Of a stretch of DNA of 64,000 bases, positions 1 through 9,249 are shown one piece after another (within the stretch, counting starts at the first letter, position 1; the number at the start of each line of letters is the position of its first letter). The notes beneath the pieces are model-generated. The model was not told the origin of the DNA, ran no database searches, and was given only the letters and a program-made list of their open reading frames with translations. Location: assembly GCA_029688955.1 (NCBI GenBank), contig JARUKZ010000001.1:186001-250000 (forward strand). Reading direction: 5' to 3'. A program made the position numbers and the translations under genes. This stretch comes from Chitinispirillales bacterium ANBcel5. GTDB lineage: Bacteria > Fibrobacterota > Chitinivibrionia > Chitinivibrionales > Chitinispirillaceae.

Positions 1-1636
1 TTTTGGTTTCATCATCTGGACTGCTTTTAGTATCCTGGAACTGCTCAGATGTTTCTACCTCTCCACTTTCATCGTTACCTTGTGTTTGGTTTTCAAACAT
101 CTGATCGATTTTTTCTGAAACATCATTTCCGGAAATCGCTTGTTGCCCCTGGTCCTCAGAATTAGAGTCGTTGGCCAGCAGCTCATTTAAGTTCTGATCA
201 TCAGAAGTATCGGGAGTTTGTTTTTCCTGCTCAAACATCTGATCGATTTTTTCTGAAACATCATTTCCGGAAATCGCTTGTTGCTCCTGGTCCTCAGAAT
301 TAGAGTCATCGGCCAGCAGCTCATTTAAGTTCTGATCATCTGAAGTATCGGGAGTTTGTTTTTCCTGCTCAAACATCTGGTCTATTTTTTCTGAAACATC
401 ATTTCCGGAAATCGCTTGTTGCTCCTGGTCCTCAAATTTAGAGTCATCAGACACCAGCTCATTTAAGTTCTGATCATCGGAAGTATCGGGAGTTTGATTT
501 TCCTGCTCAAACATCTGGTCTATTTTTTCTGAAACATCATTTCCGGATATCGCTTGTTGCTCCTGGTCCTCAGAATTAGAGTCATCGGCCAGCAGCTCGT
601 TTAAGTTCTGATCATCTGAAGTATCCGGAGTTTGATTTTCCTGCTCAAACATCTGATCGATTTTTTCTGAAACATCACTTCCGGAAATTGCCTGTTGCCC
701 CTGGTCCTCAGAGCTAGAATCATCAGTCAGCAGCTCGTTTAAGTTCTGATCATCTGAAGTATCCGGAGTTTGATTTTCCTGCTCAAACATCTGATCGATT
801 TTTTCTGAAACATCATTTCCGGATATCGCTTGTTGCTCCTGGTCCTCAGAATTAGAGTCATCGGCCAGCAGCTCGTTTAAGTTCTGATCATCTGAAGCAT
901 TCGGAGTTTGATTTTCCTGCTCAAACATCTGGTCGATCTTTTCGGATACATCTTCACCAACTATCTCGTCACTCTCTGCAATTTCGAATTGGTCTGCTTG
1001 AGTATCCGGTTGGGTATGAGGTTGGGTATGAGGTTGGGTAGCCTGGTTCAGGTCCAATGTGGTAGCATCAAATGCAGAGTCACTTCCAGCTGAATCATCA
1101 GCAATAGGGTTAGGAATATCAATTTCAGATTCAACACTTTGTACATTGGAAGAGAGAACAGAAAGTTCTTCTGAAGACTGAGCGTTAGGTTTAAGTCCAA
1201 GAATATCAAACAGATCAGTTCTGCCTGTGGGCTTGTATTTAAAGCATAAAAGATTTATAGATTCATTGTCAGGATCGAGGTTGTGTAGAAGCCAGTAGAG
1301 GTCGCCTGCATTTTCTTTCATGTCCTGTTGCACATAAATGTCTGCTAACATTTTAATTGCAATTAGGTTTTTAGGATCTAAGATGCAGGCTTTTTGAAAT
1401 TCCTGAAGGGCACTATTGTAGTTTCCCTGCTCGAGGTAGCATCTACCAAGGATTATTCTCCCGGTAACATATTCTGGATGAGCTTTTAACCCCTCAATAC
1501 TCACTTCAATAGCGCGTTCGATTTCACCATTTTTTCTATATACATCTGCAAGCTGTGAAAATAGGCGTGAATTAGGGTTGTCCCTGAACTTCTGTTCCAG
1601 GGATTCTGTTGTTATCTCCTGAGACTGAACAGCCAT
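1..1636 (-). CDS. TPR protein with C-terminal 46-residue repeats (partial)
   Basis: Open reading frame read leftwards from the ATG at 1636 and still open at the window edge, so the C-terminus is missing. The start is supported by GGAGG seven bases upstream. The first ~180 residues hold tetratricopeptide-like helical pairs (motifs such as ADVYRKNGEIERAIEVSIEG and GRCYLEQGNYNSALQEFQKA). There is no signal peptide, so a cytoplasmic scaffold or adaptor is most likely. After a Ser/Asp-rich linker with a TQPH triplet comes an acidic Gln/Asp/Asn-rich region built of seven 46-residue repeats, each starting near SEKIDQMFEQENQTP. The repeat part looks intrinsically disordered with one short predicted helix per unit, which would suit multivalent binding. 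Function unknown; the TPR assignment is firm, the role is not. Confidence 0.8.
   Translation of the reverse strand, partial: MAVQSQEITTESLEQKFRDNPNSRLFSQLADVYRKNGEIERAIEVSIEGLKAHPEYVTGRIILGRCYLEQGNYNSALQEFQKACILDPKNLIAIKMLADIYVQQDMKENAGDLYWLLHNLDPDNESINLLCFKYKPTGRTDLFDILGLKPNAQSSEELSVLSSNVQSVESEIDIPNPIADDSAGSDSAFDATTLDLNQATQPHTQPHTQPDTQADQFEIAESDEIVGEDVSEKIDQMFEQENQTPNASDDQNLNELLADDSNSEDQEQQAISGNDVSEKIDQMFEQENQTPDTSDDQNLNELLTDDSSSEDQGQQAISGSDVSEKIDQMFEQENQTPDTSDDQNLNELLADDSNSEDQEQQAISGNDVSEKIDQMFEQENQTPDTSDDQNLNELVSDDSKFEDQEQQAISGNDVSEKIDQMFEQEKQTPDTSDDQNLNELLADDSNSEDQEQQAISGNDVSEKIDQMFEQEKQTPDTSDDQNLNELLANDSNSEDQGQQAISGNDVSEKIDQMFENQTQGNDESGEVETSEQFQDTKSSPDDETK
93..1000 (-). repeat. Seven tandem 138-bp coding repeats
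   Basis: The motif TCAAACATCTG recurs at 93, 231, 369, 507, 645, 783 and 921, an exact 138-bp (46-codon) period. Units are nearly identical at the DNA level, differing by a few bases; the rightmost copy (protein-proximal) decays into unique sequence after about 960. The sequence left of 93 is a degenerate further copy. Near-identity of units implies recent expansion or homogenisation, and copy number may vary between isolates or be mis-assembled. Confidence 0.9.
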
Positions 1637-1804
1637 CAATAGCCTCCATTAACCTGACCATATACTCTGAAGGGGCAAAATCATTCAGAGTAGTTTAAAA
1701 ACGAATTTAGTAGTTCTCGAATATTCGAGTATTTAGTTATACTGTATTCTATATATAATGAAGCTTACTATGGTGCTGTAGAAAGATCAACAGCACTAAG
1801 CGAT

Positions 1805-2281
1805 TCATAAACGAATTTTTTTGATAAGAGACGAAGTCGAGCACTCATCAACGAAAGAAACAATTCTTACCTGGCCGCCATTATTCTCTACCGTTTCCCT
1901 CTCGAGAATATCTTGTGAATAATCCCCGCCCTTAACATGTATGTCTGGTTTAATAATGTCCAGGAATGTGCGTGGGTCATCTTCCCTGAAAATAAAAGCA
2001 ATATCGACCATTTTTAAAGATGCAATTAAAAATACCCGTTCCTCTTCGTCCTGAACAGGTCTTGAAGGACCTTTGAGTGTTTTTATTACATCATTGCAGT
2101 TGATGCCGACCAGAAGTAGGTCGCCCAAATCAGCAGCCTCATAGAGATACTTTACATGTCCTGCATGAACGAGATCAAAACAGCCGTTTGTAGTGACTAT
2201 TTTTTTACCCGAGTCGCGAAAAGGTTTAAGATATTCTGCAATCTTGAAGTAATCTGCAAATATTAAAGGCTTTCTTTGCAT
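1805..2281 (-). CDS. rfaE2: D-glycero-beta-D-manno-heptose 1-phosphate adenylyltransferase
   Basis: A 158-residue nucleotidyltransferase matching the C-terminal domain of bifunctional HldE, here as a stand-alone protein (RfaE2). It would transfer AMP from ATP to heptose-1-phosphate to give ADP-heptose for the lipopolysaccharide core. Visible hallmarks are TNGCFDLVHAGHVKYL (HxGH nucleotide-binding motif) at about residues 30-45, LKGPSRPV, ERVFLIASLKMVD, VKGGDY and the C-terminal STSSLIKKI. Length is normal for the family. The HldE kinase domain is not in this window. A heptose-containing LPS fits a Gram-negative host. It stands 168 bp downstream of the repeat-TPR gene's start, on the same strand. 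Confidence 0.92.
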   Translation of the reverse strand: MQRKPLIFADYFKIAEYLKPFRDSGKKIVTTNGCFDLVHAGHVKYLYEAADLGDLLLVGINCNDVIKTLKGPSRPVQDEEERVFLIASLKMVDIAFIFREDDPRTFLDIIKPDIHVKGGDYSQDILERETVENNGGQVRIVSFVDECSTSSLIKKIRL

Positions 2282-2567
2282 CTTTTTGGTTTTTTCTTTT
2301 CAGGGTTTTTCTCTTTTTACTGTAGAAATATACCATCTGGGCACTTGCAGATCTAAATTTGTGTTGGGAAGTAAAATAAAAAGTAGTAATTTTTGCGAGA
2401 AAAAAGCAACGGGGATAAAAAAAAAGACAATACACATGTCAGCGAATTTCAAATTTGGCCAGCGTCTGGTGCATGCTGGCCAAAATTGAAATGCATAACC
2501 TGTAGCAGAAAAATGTACCTGTGCTTCTGAACTTTTTGAACTGAACTTACTTTAAAAAAGATGAAGT

Positions 2568-2846
2568 TCAGGACTTTGAGTTAGATGCATTGGAAATGAT
2601 TCTATATGTTTGAGAAACCGACAGCTTAATTTTTTGGGCAATTTTTGTACCCGGCATACCCTCATTATACAACTTGAGGATTTCCTGGTTGCGGCTATCA
2701 TACTTGTCCTCAACTGGTCCAATGTCATACTTCTTACGCATCTGGTGAACAGCCTGCCTGGTTATACCGAAAAGCTCTCCAATGGCTTTATCGGTTTTAT
2801 ACTTTTTTTGCAGCTTAATTAGCTGTGCTTTGCTAATTTTACGCAC
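2568..2846 (-). CDS. Small helix-turn-helix DNA-binding protein
   Basis: A 92-residue basic protein starting with GTG at 2846, supported by AGAGG about ten bases upstream. Residues ~8-40 (KAIGELFGITRQAVHQMRKKY) form a clear helix-turn-helix, and residues ~50-85 (EILKLYNEGMPGTKIAQKIKLSVSQTYRII) form a second, resolvase/Hin-like one. There is no sensor or dimerisation domain, so it is likely a simple transcription factor or recombination accessory factor. No family name can be assigned. It is a lone gene beside a tRNA. Confidence 0.65.
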   Translation of the reverse strand: MRKISKAQLIKLQKKYKTDKAIGELFGITRQAVHQMRKKYDIGPVEDKYDSRNQEILKLYNEGMPGTKIAQKIKLSVSQTYRIISNASNSKS

Positions 2847-2977
2847 GTTTAGTAACCTCTTTCAGAAAGGTTGAAGTAATACTTATTATGTAAATATATC
2901 AAGTGCAACAAGACAATTACAACTTTTTATCATTTTTTTTTATGGAGTCATGTGATAAGGTGATTTAGGGGGCAAAA

Positions 2978-3054
2978 TGGCACGGCCAAAGGGAGTCGAA
3001 CCCCTAACCTTCTGATCCGTAGTCAGATGCTCTATCCAATTGAGCTATGGCCGC
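2978..3054 (-). tRNA. tRNA-Arg (anticodon ACG)
   Basis: Read on the minus strand, the sequence folds as a full cloverleaf. The acceptor stem pairs GCGGCCA with TGGCCGT, the anticodon stem TCTGA/TCAGA encloses loop CTACGGA (anticodon ACG), the T-arm carries GGTTCGACTCC, and CCA is encoded at the 3' end. Confidence 0.95.
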
Positions 3055-3338
3055 ACAATTTTTTTTCCAGATAACCAATATAAATAATATTCGGTATCAA
3101 AGTCAAATTCGGTGTAATAATTATTCTGCTAGTATGAAGAATGGTTTTGGAAGCCCTGTTCTGGGTTTAGGCTAAAACAGGTTGACATATTTATAAACAG
3201 GTGTATAATCAAAGAAATGGGGTTGTGTGTTGGGTTAGTGGTCAGTGGTGTAGATAAGACAAAATTTGCAGTAACAGTTCTTTAGGGTATAGATTCTTTT
3301 GCGAAAAGATCAGGTGATTGAAACAACCAGGAGGAGAG
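3055..3338. other. Intergenic region with the promoter of the large envelope cluster
   Basis: This 284-bp spacer separates the divergent tRNA-Arg from the long plus-strand cluster. It contains one consensus-quality promoter (3182-3209) and otherwise AT-rich DNA. No coding potential seen. Confidence 0.6.
3182..3209 (+). promoter_or_regulatory. Consensus sigma70-type promoter
   Basis: Perfect TTGACA (3182-3187), a 16-base spacer and perfect TATAAT (3204-3209). Transcription would start near 3216, leaving a leader of roughly 120 bases before the ATG at 3339. It is the only strong promoter seen ahead of the tightly packed genes running to 22322. Confidence 0.7.
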
Positions 3339-3605
3339 ATGAGGATTAAAAGCTGTTATCTAACCACTGGTCAGGTAGCAAGTCGTTTGAGGGTTTCAGT
3401 TTCAACGCTTAAAAGGTGGCTTGAAGTGCATGATTTGGCAATAGCTGAAAAACGAAACGCCAACGGTTGGCGACTTTTTTCGGAACTAGATGTGGAAAGG
3501 TTACGGCAACTTAAGCGGGAACTAAGAAAAAAGGGGCGGCGGTTTAGTGAAGCGACCCTTTTACCTGTTGAGTCCTTGGAAAAAAAAGATGGGCCTTCTA
3601 AATAA
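3339..3605 (+). CDS. MerR/excisionase-type HTH regulator
   Basis: An 88-residue protein from the ATG at 3339, chosen over the TTG 21 bases upstream because GGAGG lies six bases before it. Residues ~7-60 (YLTTGQVASRLRVSVSTLKR, then RLFSELDVERL) are a MerR/excisionase-like winged helix that inserts into DNA. No ligand-binding domain follows. It is the first gene of the envelope cluster and its 3' end overlaps the next gene by 17 bp, so it is probably co-transcribed and may autoregulate the operon. Regulatory targets are inferred only. Confidence 0.8.
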   Translation: MRIKSCYLTTGQVASRLRVSVSTLKRWLEVHDLAIAEKRNANGWRLFSELDVERLRQLKRELRKKGRRFSEATLLPVESLEKKDGPSK

Positions 3606-4668
3606 AAGACATATAATGGTTGTCATGATTTTGTTATTCTCTACGATATCTGCAGTGGGGCAGGGTACGGTTAAAAGAGGAAGGAATGAAGGTACAGCAA
3701 ACATTCCAGCATCAAATGTACTTGGTAGTGGCAACGTAAATGTCTATACATCTTTTATCGGGGATCTGGTTTCAGAGGGTGTTAGTTCAAATGTTTCAGC
3801 AGGAGCATCGATAGGTGTTGCAGAGATGTTACAGCTTTCCTTCTCAGCTTCACTGGCTGACTTATCAAGAATTGGGCCGTTCGAGTCTACTTTACAAGTT
3901 ACTTTGCCGGGTAATGATAGGTTTAAAATCTTTGGGACGGCACTTCTTCTCCAACTTTTTCTGTCTACAGAAGCAGATACTTTGGGAGAATCAGCGCGAG
4001 CTGATAAACCCGATTTCCACTCGTTTATAAGACCGGCGGTGATTTTTGATCTGGATTGGTTTGCTTTAAACAAATCGTTACCATTAAAAAACTACCTTAT
4101 GTTTTCGTTTGTAGAAAATCAAAATATTCTTCATTTATATAACCAGGCTGTTATCAGTGCTGGTATTGAATGGAAAGGCTATAAAAACAGCTTTTTTGTT
4201 GACGGTAGATACAGTATATATAAAGAACGACGTATAAGAGGCTTTCATGGTGATAGGGGGTATAAACAAAGTCTGCTATGGATTGAGCCTGGGTGTAGGT
4301 TAAGAATAGCAAAAAATCTAAGAATTACAGTATCGGCCAGGTTACTATTAAGAGAAAATTTGAAACAAGAAACTTTGATACCTGTTACTTATAATAGGCT
4401 TGCAGTAGAAGTTGAAATTCCTCTTTTATTCAGAAAAACAAATACTGAAACTATTAGGAGTTTGATCTTTAAGGAAAAGCGGAAGAAAGAAAAGGAAAAT
4501 GAAGTAGAAAAAATTTTAAAAGAGCAACAACACATTGAAGCTATGCTTCGGGATATTGTTATTGATTTACCAAAAGAAGATGACCATGAGGGTGAGATCC
4601 GCAAAAAGAGAAAAGAAATAATGCTAAAAATGGAAGAAATCAAAGAGAAGCTTCAAATTTTGGATTAG
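3589..4668 (+). CDS. Predicted outer-membrane barrel protein (first of a paralogous pair)
   Basis: About 359 residues from the ATG at 3589, which yields a clean signal peptide (hydrophobic MVVMILLFSTISAVGQG). A more upstream in-frame GTG at 3547 would spoil it. The mature part alternates short amphipathic strands rich in aromatic residues and Gly/Ser, as in outer-membrane beta-barrels. Residues ~110-125 (STLQVTLPGNDRFKIFG) match GELKLTMPQNDHLRFVG in the next gene, and both end their barrel with IPLLFRKTNTETIRS / VPIRFKSSNSELIRS, so the two are paralogues. This one adds a charged coiled coil of ~60 residues at the C-terminus. No named family recognised. A paired barrel arrangement recalls GltA/GltB and NfsA/NfsB of Myxococcus (inference). 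Confidence 0.7.
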   Translation: MGLLNKRHIMVVMILLFSTISAVGQGTVKRGRNEGTANIPASNVLGSGNVNVYTSFIGDLVSEGVSSNVSAGASIGVAEMLQLSFSASLADLSRIGPFESTLQVTLPGNDRFKIFGTALLLQLFLSTEADTLGESARADKPDFHSFIRPAVIFDLDWFALNKSLPLKNYLMFSFVENQNILHLYNQAVISAGIEWKGYKNSFFVDGRYSIYKERRIRGFHGDRGYKQSLLWIEPGCRLRIAKNLRITVSARLLLRENLKQETLIPVTYNRLAVEVEIPLLFRKTNTETIRSLIFKEKRKKEKENEVEKILKEQQHIEAMLRDIVIDLPKEDDHEGEIRKKRKEIMLKMEEIKEKLQILD

Positions 4669-4672
4669 AAAT

Positions 4673-5821
4673 ATGGGAAAAAAAATTCATTACCATAAGA
4701 GTGTATTTCAAGGTGCTGCCATTTTTATAATGTTTTTTATTTGGTCGCATTGCTATGGACAGCCAGGAAGTGTAAGGGATAGAGGTGAATCCTATCTGGG
4801 GTGTCGCACATCAAATACCACAAGTTTTGGGGATATATGGCTCTCTTTTGGAGGGGTAGGCCATGTATGGGACAAGCACCCATCACTATTAGACAGTGTA
4901 TCAAAAGACCAACTGAAGTGGTATTCAAACGCAAGATTCTTTCCTGAGTTCAGAGTACATGCCGGGCTGTTTAGTTTTGGTATGATAACGATTGAATCAA
5001 GGCCGGTTTCCTGGTCTTTGGAACCAGGCTGGGTATCGGGTGAACTGAAATTAACAATGCCCCAAAATGATCACCTCCGATTTGTTGGAATTGGTTATTC
5101 ATTACGATATGCCCATCATTTCTGGGATGGCCCTCCCACAATAGGAGGGTACCGCGGATTTACACCAGAAGGATATATAACAGAAGGTGGAAGAATTGAA
5201 AACCGATTGCTTTTGGAATTAGATTTTCTCGCACACAAAGGGCGTTTGCCTATTAGATTTATTACTAATTTAGGGCTGAGGGTGCCAACGGATCGGGAGT
5301 TATGGTCATCTTCTCAACTGTTACTAGATGTGGGCGTAGTGTACAATGCTCATGCATATGATCTCTTTTTTCAGTATTCGCTTGAAGCGTTCAGGAATTT
5401 TCTTGAGCCCAAAGTATTTACTATGAATGATTCGCAAAAACACAGTAAACGGTGGCTTGTTTATTTTACAGAAAATATGAGCTACTTGTCCTTAGGTGGA
5501 AACGTAAGATTTCCAAAAGGTTCAATGTTTTCCATATCTATACCAATGCTTCTTAGTGTAAACCAGCAATCAAGTATAAGTATTCATCATCAGGAACTAC
5601 TTGACAGAAAAAGTGGTGCTTTTCCTGATGAAGAAAAACGTGGAATAAGAGATCCCTTTGATCCATGGTTTGTGAAATGGAAGATTGTAACAACCGTTAC
5701 TGTTCCGATCAGATTTAAAAGTAGTAATTCTGAATTAATCAGAAGTCATTTGTTATATCAAAACAGAAATAAACCGAACCGTATAAATTTTGATGAATTC
5801 ATACGAGAACTAAATAAATAG
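4673..5821 (+). CDS. Predicted outer-membrane barrel protein (second of a paralogous pair)
   Basis: 382 residues starting 4 bp after the previous stop; there is little Shine-Dalgarno signal, suggesting coupled translation. The N-terminus has a basic stretch then a hydrophobic signal segment (GAAIFIMFFIWSHCYG) and a likely cleavage site. The remainder is strand-rich with repeated aromatic/Gly pairs and shares the LKLTMPQNDHLRFVGIGYSL motif with its upstream neighbour, without that neighbour's coiled-coil tail. Likely an outer-membrane component of the same complex as the adjacent TPR proteins. Function is inferred from context only. Confidence 0.7.
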   Translation: MGKKIHYHKSVFQGAAIFIMFFIWSHCYGQPGSVRDRGESYLGCRTSNTTSFGDIWLSFGGVGHVWDKHPSLLDSVSKDQLKWYSNARFFPEFRVHAGLFSFGMITIESRPVSWSLEPGWVSGELKLTMPQNDHLRFVGIGYSLRYAHHFWDGPPTIGGYRGFTPEGYITEGGRIENRLLLELDFLAHKGRLPIRFITNLGLRVPTDRELWSSSQLLLDVGVVYNAHAYDLFFQYSLEAFRNFLEPKVFTMNDSQKHSKRWLVYFTENMSYLSLGGNVRFPKGSMFSISIPMLLSVNQQSSISIHHQELLDRKSGAFPDEEKRGIRDPFDPWFVKWKIVTTVTVPIRFKSSNSELIRSHLLYQNRNKPNRINFDEFIRELNK

Positions 5822-5856
5822 CTGCTAGTAAAAGAGTTCTGTTTGGTGAGGAAAGA

Positions 5857-8800
5857 ATGATAAAAATAAGAAATGAGCAACTGGCGTTAAAAAGTATCAT
5901 TGTTTTAGCGCTTATTATGTTCTCGTTCACGTTCACAACGGTGGCTTATAGTGAGAATAGAGATAAATTCTTTTCAAACGAATTGATGGTAAGCAGAATG
6001 TTTGCTCATTATAATAAAGCAGACCAATTTGAAAAAAGCGTTGAAATGTTACAAGTAATCGTCGATGATATACAGTTGATAATAGATGCATATCCAAAAA
6101 TTTTGGAAAGAGATGAAAGAATTCGCTTGGATGAAACGATAGCGATGGCAAAAAATAAGTTAAGGCAAAAAGAAAATAGTGTCAAAATAATTAGAAACGA
6201 CATAGCCGAAGATTTAAAAATACTTCGGACGACAATCGTATCAAGGGTAAGTGAAACTAAATTAAAAGCCATTTTGGAAAAAAGTAATCATAAAAGAGTT
6301 GAAGAATTATTCAAGATAGAAAGAATGTTTCACAAACTCTGGATGGATCTTAAGGGGCAAATAGATAATCTTGGTATGAGTGCTGCAGGTTTTGATACGT
6401 CTAAGATAGAAATATTGGAGCCAACATCCACTGTAACATTTTACAAATATGGGATAAAAGAATTATCAATAAAATTAAGTCGCATTAAAGAAGGTATCAT
6501 TAATAATGGCTCTGATGAAAAAGTAGGTAAGATGTATGACACGGAAGTGGTAAATCTTACTCATTATCTTGAAAAAAGTAAATATACGGCAGCTAAAATT
6601 AAAATCAAGGAGATAAATAATAGTTATAAAATAAGTGAAGAAAAAATAGATAGAATGCATATTAAACTACTGTATAAAACTGGGAAAAAATCAGATGCTT
6701 TGTTGGAACTTGAATCATTTAGAGCTGGCCCTTTTAAAAGACTTTATACTATAAAATGCCAGTACGCTTTGGGGCATTATGAGAAGGTATGGGACCAGGA
6801 ATTAGAATCAGAAATAGATAATATCAATGCTGAGGAACTTAATGAAGTAATTTATCTAATGATTGAAAGTGGAATAAAGCTTGGGTATAAATCGCCAAGA
6901 TTTGCACACCTTGCATCACTTGTAGATAAAGACGCTTCTTATTCTTTGCATGTGATGCATGCGTTAGGGCGATACTATTTGAATAGCAATGATATTATTA
7001 TGGCAAAAGATGTCATGTATAATGCTATAAACAGTAGCAAAAAGGATCTGATAGATAATAAAGCAGCAAAAAATATTCAAATAAATCTTGCAGAGCTCGC
7101 TTATGAAGCAGGGGAATACCAAAAAGCGTTAGGGATCTATTTTTCACTTCTTAGAAATCAGTATAATATTGATAGAATACTGTTTGGTATAGCCTGGTGT
7201 TATTATAAAATGGGGCATCGTGAACATGCTCAAAAAGTTTTTAGGCAGGTATTGAATCAAAAACCCGATTCCCACTATGCAGTCAATGCTGCCTTTTATA
7301 TGGCTAAACACTTATATGGTAACGCTTTAGAAGAGTGGGATATGGTGCTGAGTATAAATGCAGAAGAACAGAGAATCACTAAGTTTATTAAAGATATTGA
7401 AATGAGAAAAGGTGATTTTGTCGGAACCGAACAAGAGAAAAAAATCATTGCAGCAACTGAAAAGTTGCTGCAGCTAAAATCAAAACTTAAAGAGCAAAAA
7501 AATTCAGGCGTTGTAGATACTATGTTTACTCATTCATTAAAGGTAATAGAATTTATTAATAGGCACTACTCGATTGGAGCATTTCAGCAAGCTTATTTAG
7601 ATCTGGATGAAGTGTACCTGTTAAAAAAAATCGATTCTCTTGAAACTGTTATGAAAAAGAAAAACTCATACAGAAGTGAGGCGCTCAATTTTTATGGGGA
7701 AAACAAAAAGATCCAAGAAATTGTTAATCGGGCCAATGTTTTAAAAACGGATATATTGCTAAAAAAGCATAGATGGGAAATGGATTATATAGACTTGCAA
7801 AAAACAAAACATGCAAACAGTACCGGTAGTAGTGAAGATGAAGTAAAAATTAGTAATAACATTATAGATTCACTATTGCAATTAGAACATGAAAAAAGAG
7901 AAAAAGCTATATCTTCAATTGAAAAGCAGATTAATAAAGTTATAAATAGTGGTATAACTATGAACGATAAAGCTTATTTCAGATATCATTTGGGAGAAAT
8001 GTACTATTCACGAAACAACATCCAGTACGAGATAGAATACGAAAAATACGAACAGGCTATGAAAATATATGAAGAACAACAAAATAGTAAGGATAGGGCT
8101 ATAAATCCAGAAGACCATACTATACCACAAAAGCCCAAAATAAGTCACGAGCAAAGTATAAAAGAATTTAAAAAAGCCATTGAGATAAATGCTTGTGAGC
8201 AGGTATCTGCTGCTGCATCCTATAGTCTGGCATGGTGTTATAATGATCTTGATATGATTGATAGTGCCTATAAATACATGAAAAAAGTCGCTGAAAAATT
8301 TTACAATAGCCAGTATGCACCGCAAGCTTTGATGTATTGTGGGGAACATAGTTTTGATATTGGCAGGCTTGATGCAGCAGCACGCTACTACAGGGCTGTT
8401 TTAAACTATCATGAAAGTGAATGGTTTGATAAAGCACTTTATAAATTAGCATGGACACAGTACAGGTTAGCTTATCCTAAGCAGGCGATTAGTACATTTC
8501 TTGCGTTGGTTGATCTTGGAGATATGGAAAGTATGGAAGCTTTGCTTCAGAGTGAGGCTCTTGATTACGTTGCAATTAGTTTAAGTGAAATTGATATGGT
8601 TGGTGAATCAGGAGTCAGAAGAGCAGTAAATTTTGCAAAGAGAATGAAAAACCATAAAAGAGGCCATGAAATTCTCCACAGGCTTGCTAATGTCTATAGA
8701 GAACAAGGAAGATATGAACTATCCAACAAAACCTATACTGAAATATTGGAGCATTTTCCTGCATATCAGAAAAATCATATCATAAGAAAAGAACTGCTTG

Positions 8801-9246
8801 AAATAAAAAAGAGGAATTTAGAGTATAACGAGTCTGCTAAATTGATGATGAATTATTATGAGATGTATAATAGATATAGCACTTGGGCAAAGGAACAGAA
8901 TGACATTGAAGTAGTAACAGAAGCAGACAGTATTGCCTCAGACATGTTATTTAACGCTGCTAATCAGTTTCATCATCTGGCGCTGCAAAATAATATGGAA
9001 ATGCATTATAAAGAAGCATTAAAGGCATACAGAAGATACAATGAGAAGTATTCAAATAGTCGATTTTCAGATGAAAGCCACTATAACATTGCAGAAATTT
9101 ACTTTTCTATTGGCGAGTATAAAAAAGCAGCTTTAGAGTATATTGAAGTTTCAAGACAAAAGACAAATTCTCAGTATAGCGAAACAGCTGCATGGAATGC
9201 AATAGTTGCATCGCAGAATTATCTAAGGGATTTAGAGGAGAAATAG
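5857..9246 (+). CDS. Giant periplasmic TPR protein
   Basis: 1129 residues, with the ATG at 5857 preceded by GAGGAAAG. An N-terminal signal sequence (IIVLALIMFSFTFTTVAYS) targets it to the envelope. Residues ~290-480 and ~690-1120 are arrays of TPR-like helical hairpins (for example NLAELAYEAGEYQKALGIYF, GIAWCYYKMGHREHAQKVF, ALYKLAWTQYRLAYPKQAI and SHYNIAEIYFSIGEYKKAAL), with a long coiled-coil stretch between them. Such proteins usually act as scaffolds spanning the periplasm. In size and position it parallels GltD/AgmU or NfsD of Myxococcus, which sit beside TolQR-like motors. That parallel is an inference from architecture and gene order. Confidence 0.8.
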   Translation: MIKIRNEQLALKSIIVLALIMFSFTFTTVAYSENRDKFFSNELMVSRMFAHYNKADQFEKSVEMLQVIVDDIQLIIDAYPKILERDERIRLDETIAMAKNKLRQKENSVKIIRNDIAEDLKILRTTIVSRVSETKLKAILEKSNHKRVEELFKIERMFHKLWMDLKGQIDNLGMSAAGFDTSKIEILEPTSTVTFYKYGIKELSIKLSRIKEGIINNGSDEKVGKMYDTEVVNLTHYLEKSKYTAAKIKIKEINNSYKISEEKIDRMHIKLLYKTGKKSDALLELESFRAGPFKRLYTIKCQYALGHYEKVWDQELESEIDNINAEELNEVIYLMIESGIKLGYKSPRFAHLASLVDKDASYSLHVMHALGRYYLNSNDIIMAKDVMYNAINSSKKDLIDNKAAKNIQINLAELAYEAGEYQKALGIYFSLLRNQYNIDRILFGIAWCYYKMGHREHAQKVFRQVLNQKPDSHYAVNAAFYMAKHLYGNALEEWDMVLSINAEEQRITKFIKDIEMRKGDFVGTEQEKKIIAATEKLLQLKSKLKEQKNSGVVDTMFTHSLKVIEFINRHYSIGAFQQAYLDLDEVYLLKKIDSLETVMKKKNSYRSEALNFYGENKKIQEIVNRANVLKTDILLKKHRWEMDYIDLQKTKHANSTGSSEDEVKISNNIIDSLLQLEHEKREKAISSIEKQINKVINSGITMNDKAYFRYHLGEMYYSRNNIQYEIEYEKYEQAMKIYEEQQNSKDRAINPEDHTIPQKPKISHEQSIKEFKKAIEINACEQVSAAASYSLAWCYNDLDMIDSAYKYMKKVAEKFYNSQYAPQALMYCGEHSFDIGRLDAAARYYRAVLNYHESEWFDKALYKLAWTQYRLAYPKQAISTFLALVDLGDMESMEALLQSEALDYVAISLSEIDMVGESGVRRAVNFAKRMKNHKRGHEILHRLANVYREQGRYELSNKTYTEILEHFPAYQKNHIIRKELLEIKKRNLEYNESAKLMMNYYEMYNRYSTWAKEQNDIEVVTEADSIASDMLFNAANQFHHLALQNNMEMHYKEALKAYRRYNEKYSNSRFSDESHYNIAEIYFSIGEYKKAALEYIEVSRQKTNSQYSETAAWNAIVASQNYLRDLEEK

Positions 9247-9249
9247 ATA

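Noticed and set aside
93..1000. Regular 138-bp repeats as a CRISPR or satellite
   Set aside because: They are in frame within a protein and translate to a constant 46-residue unit.
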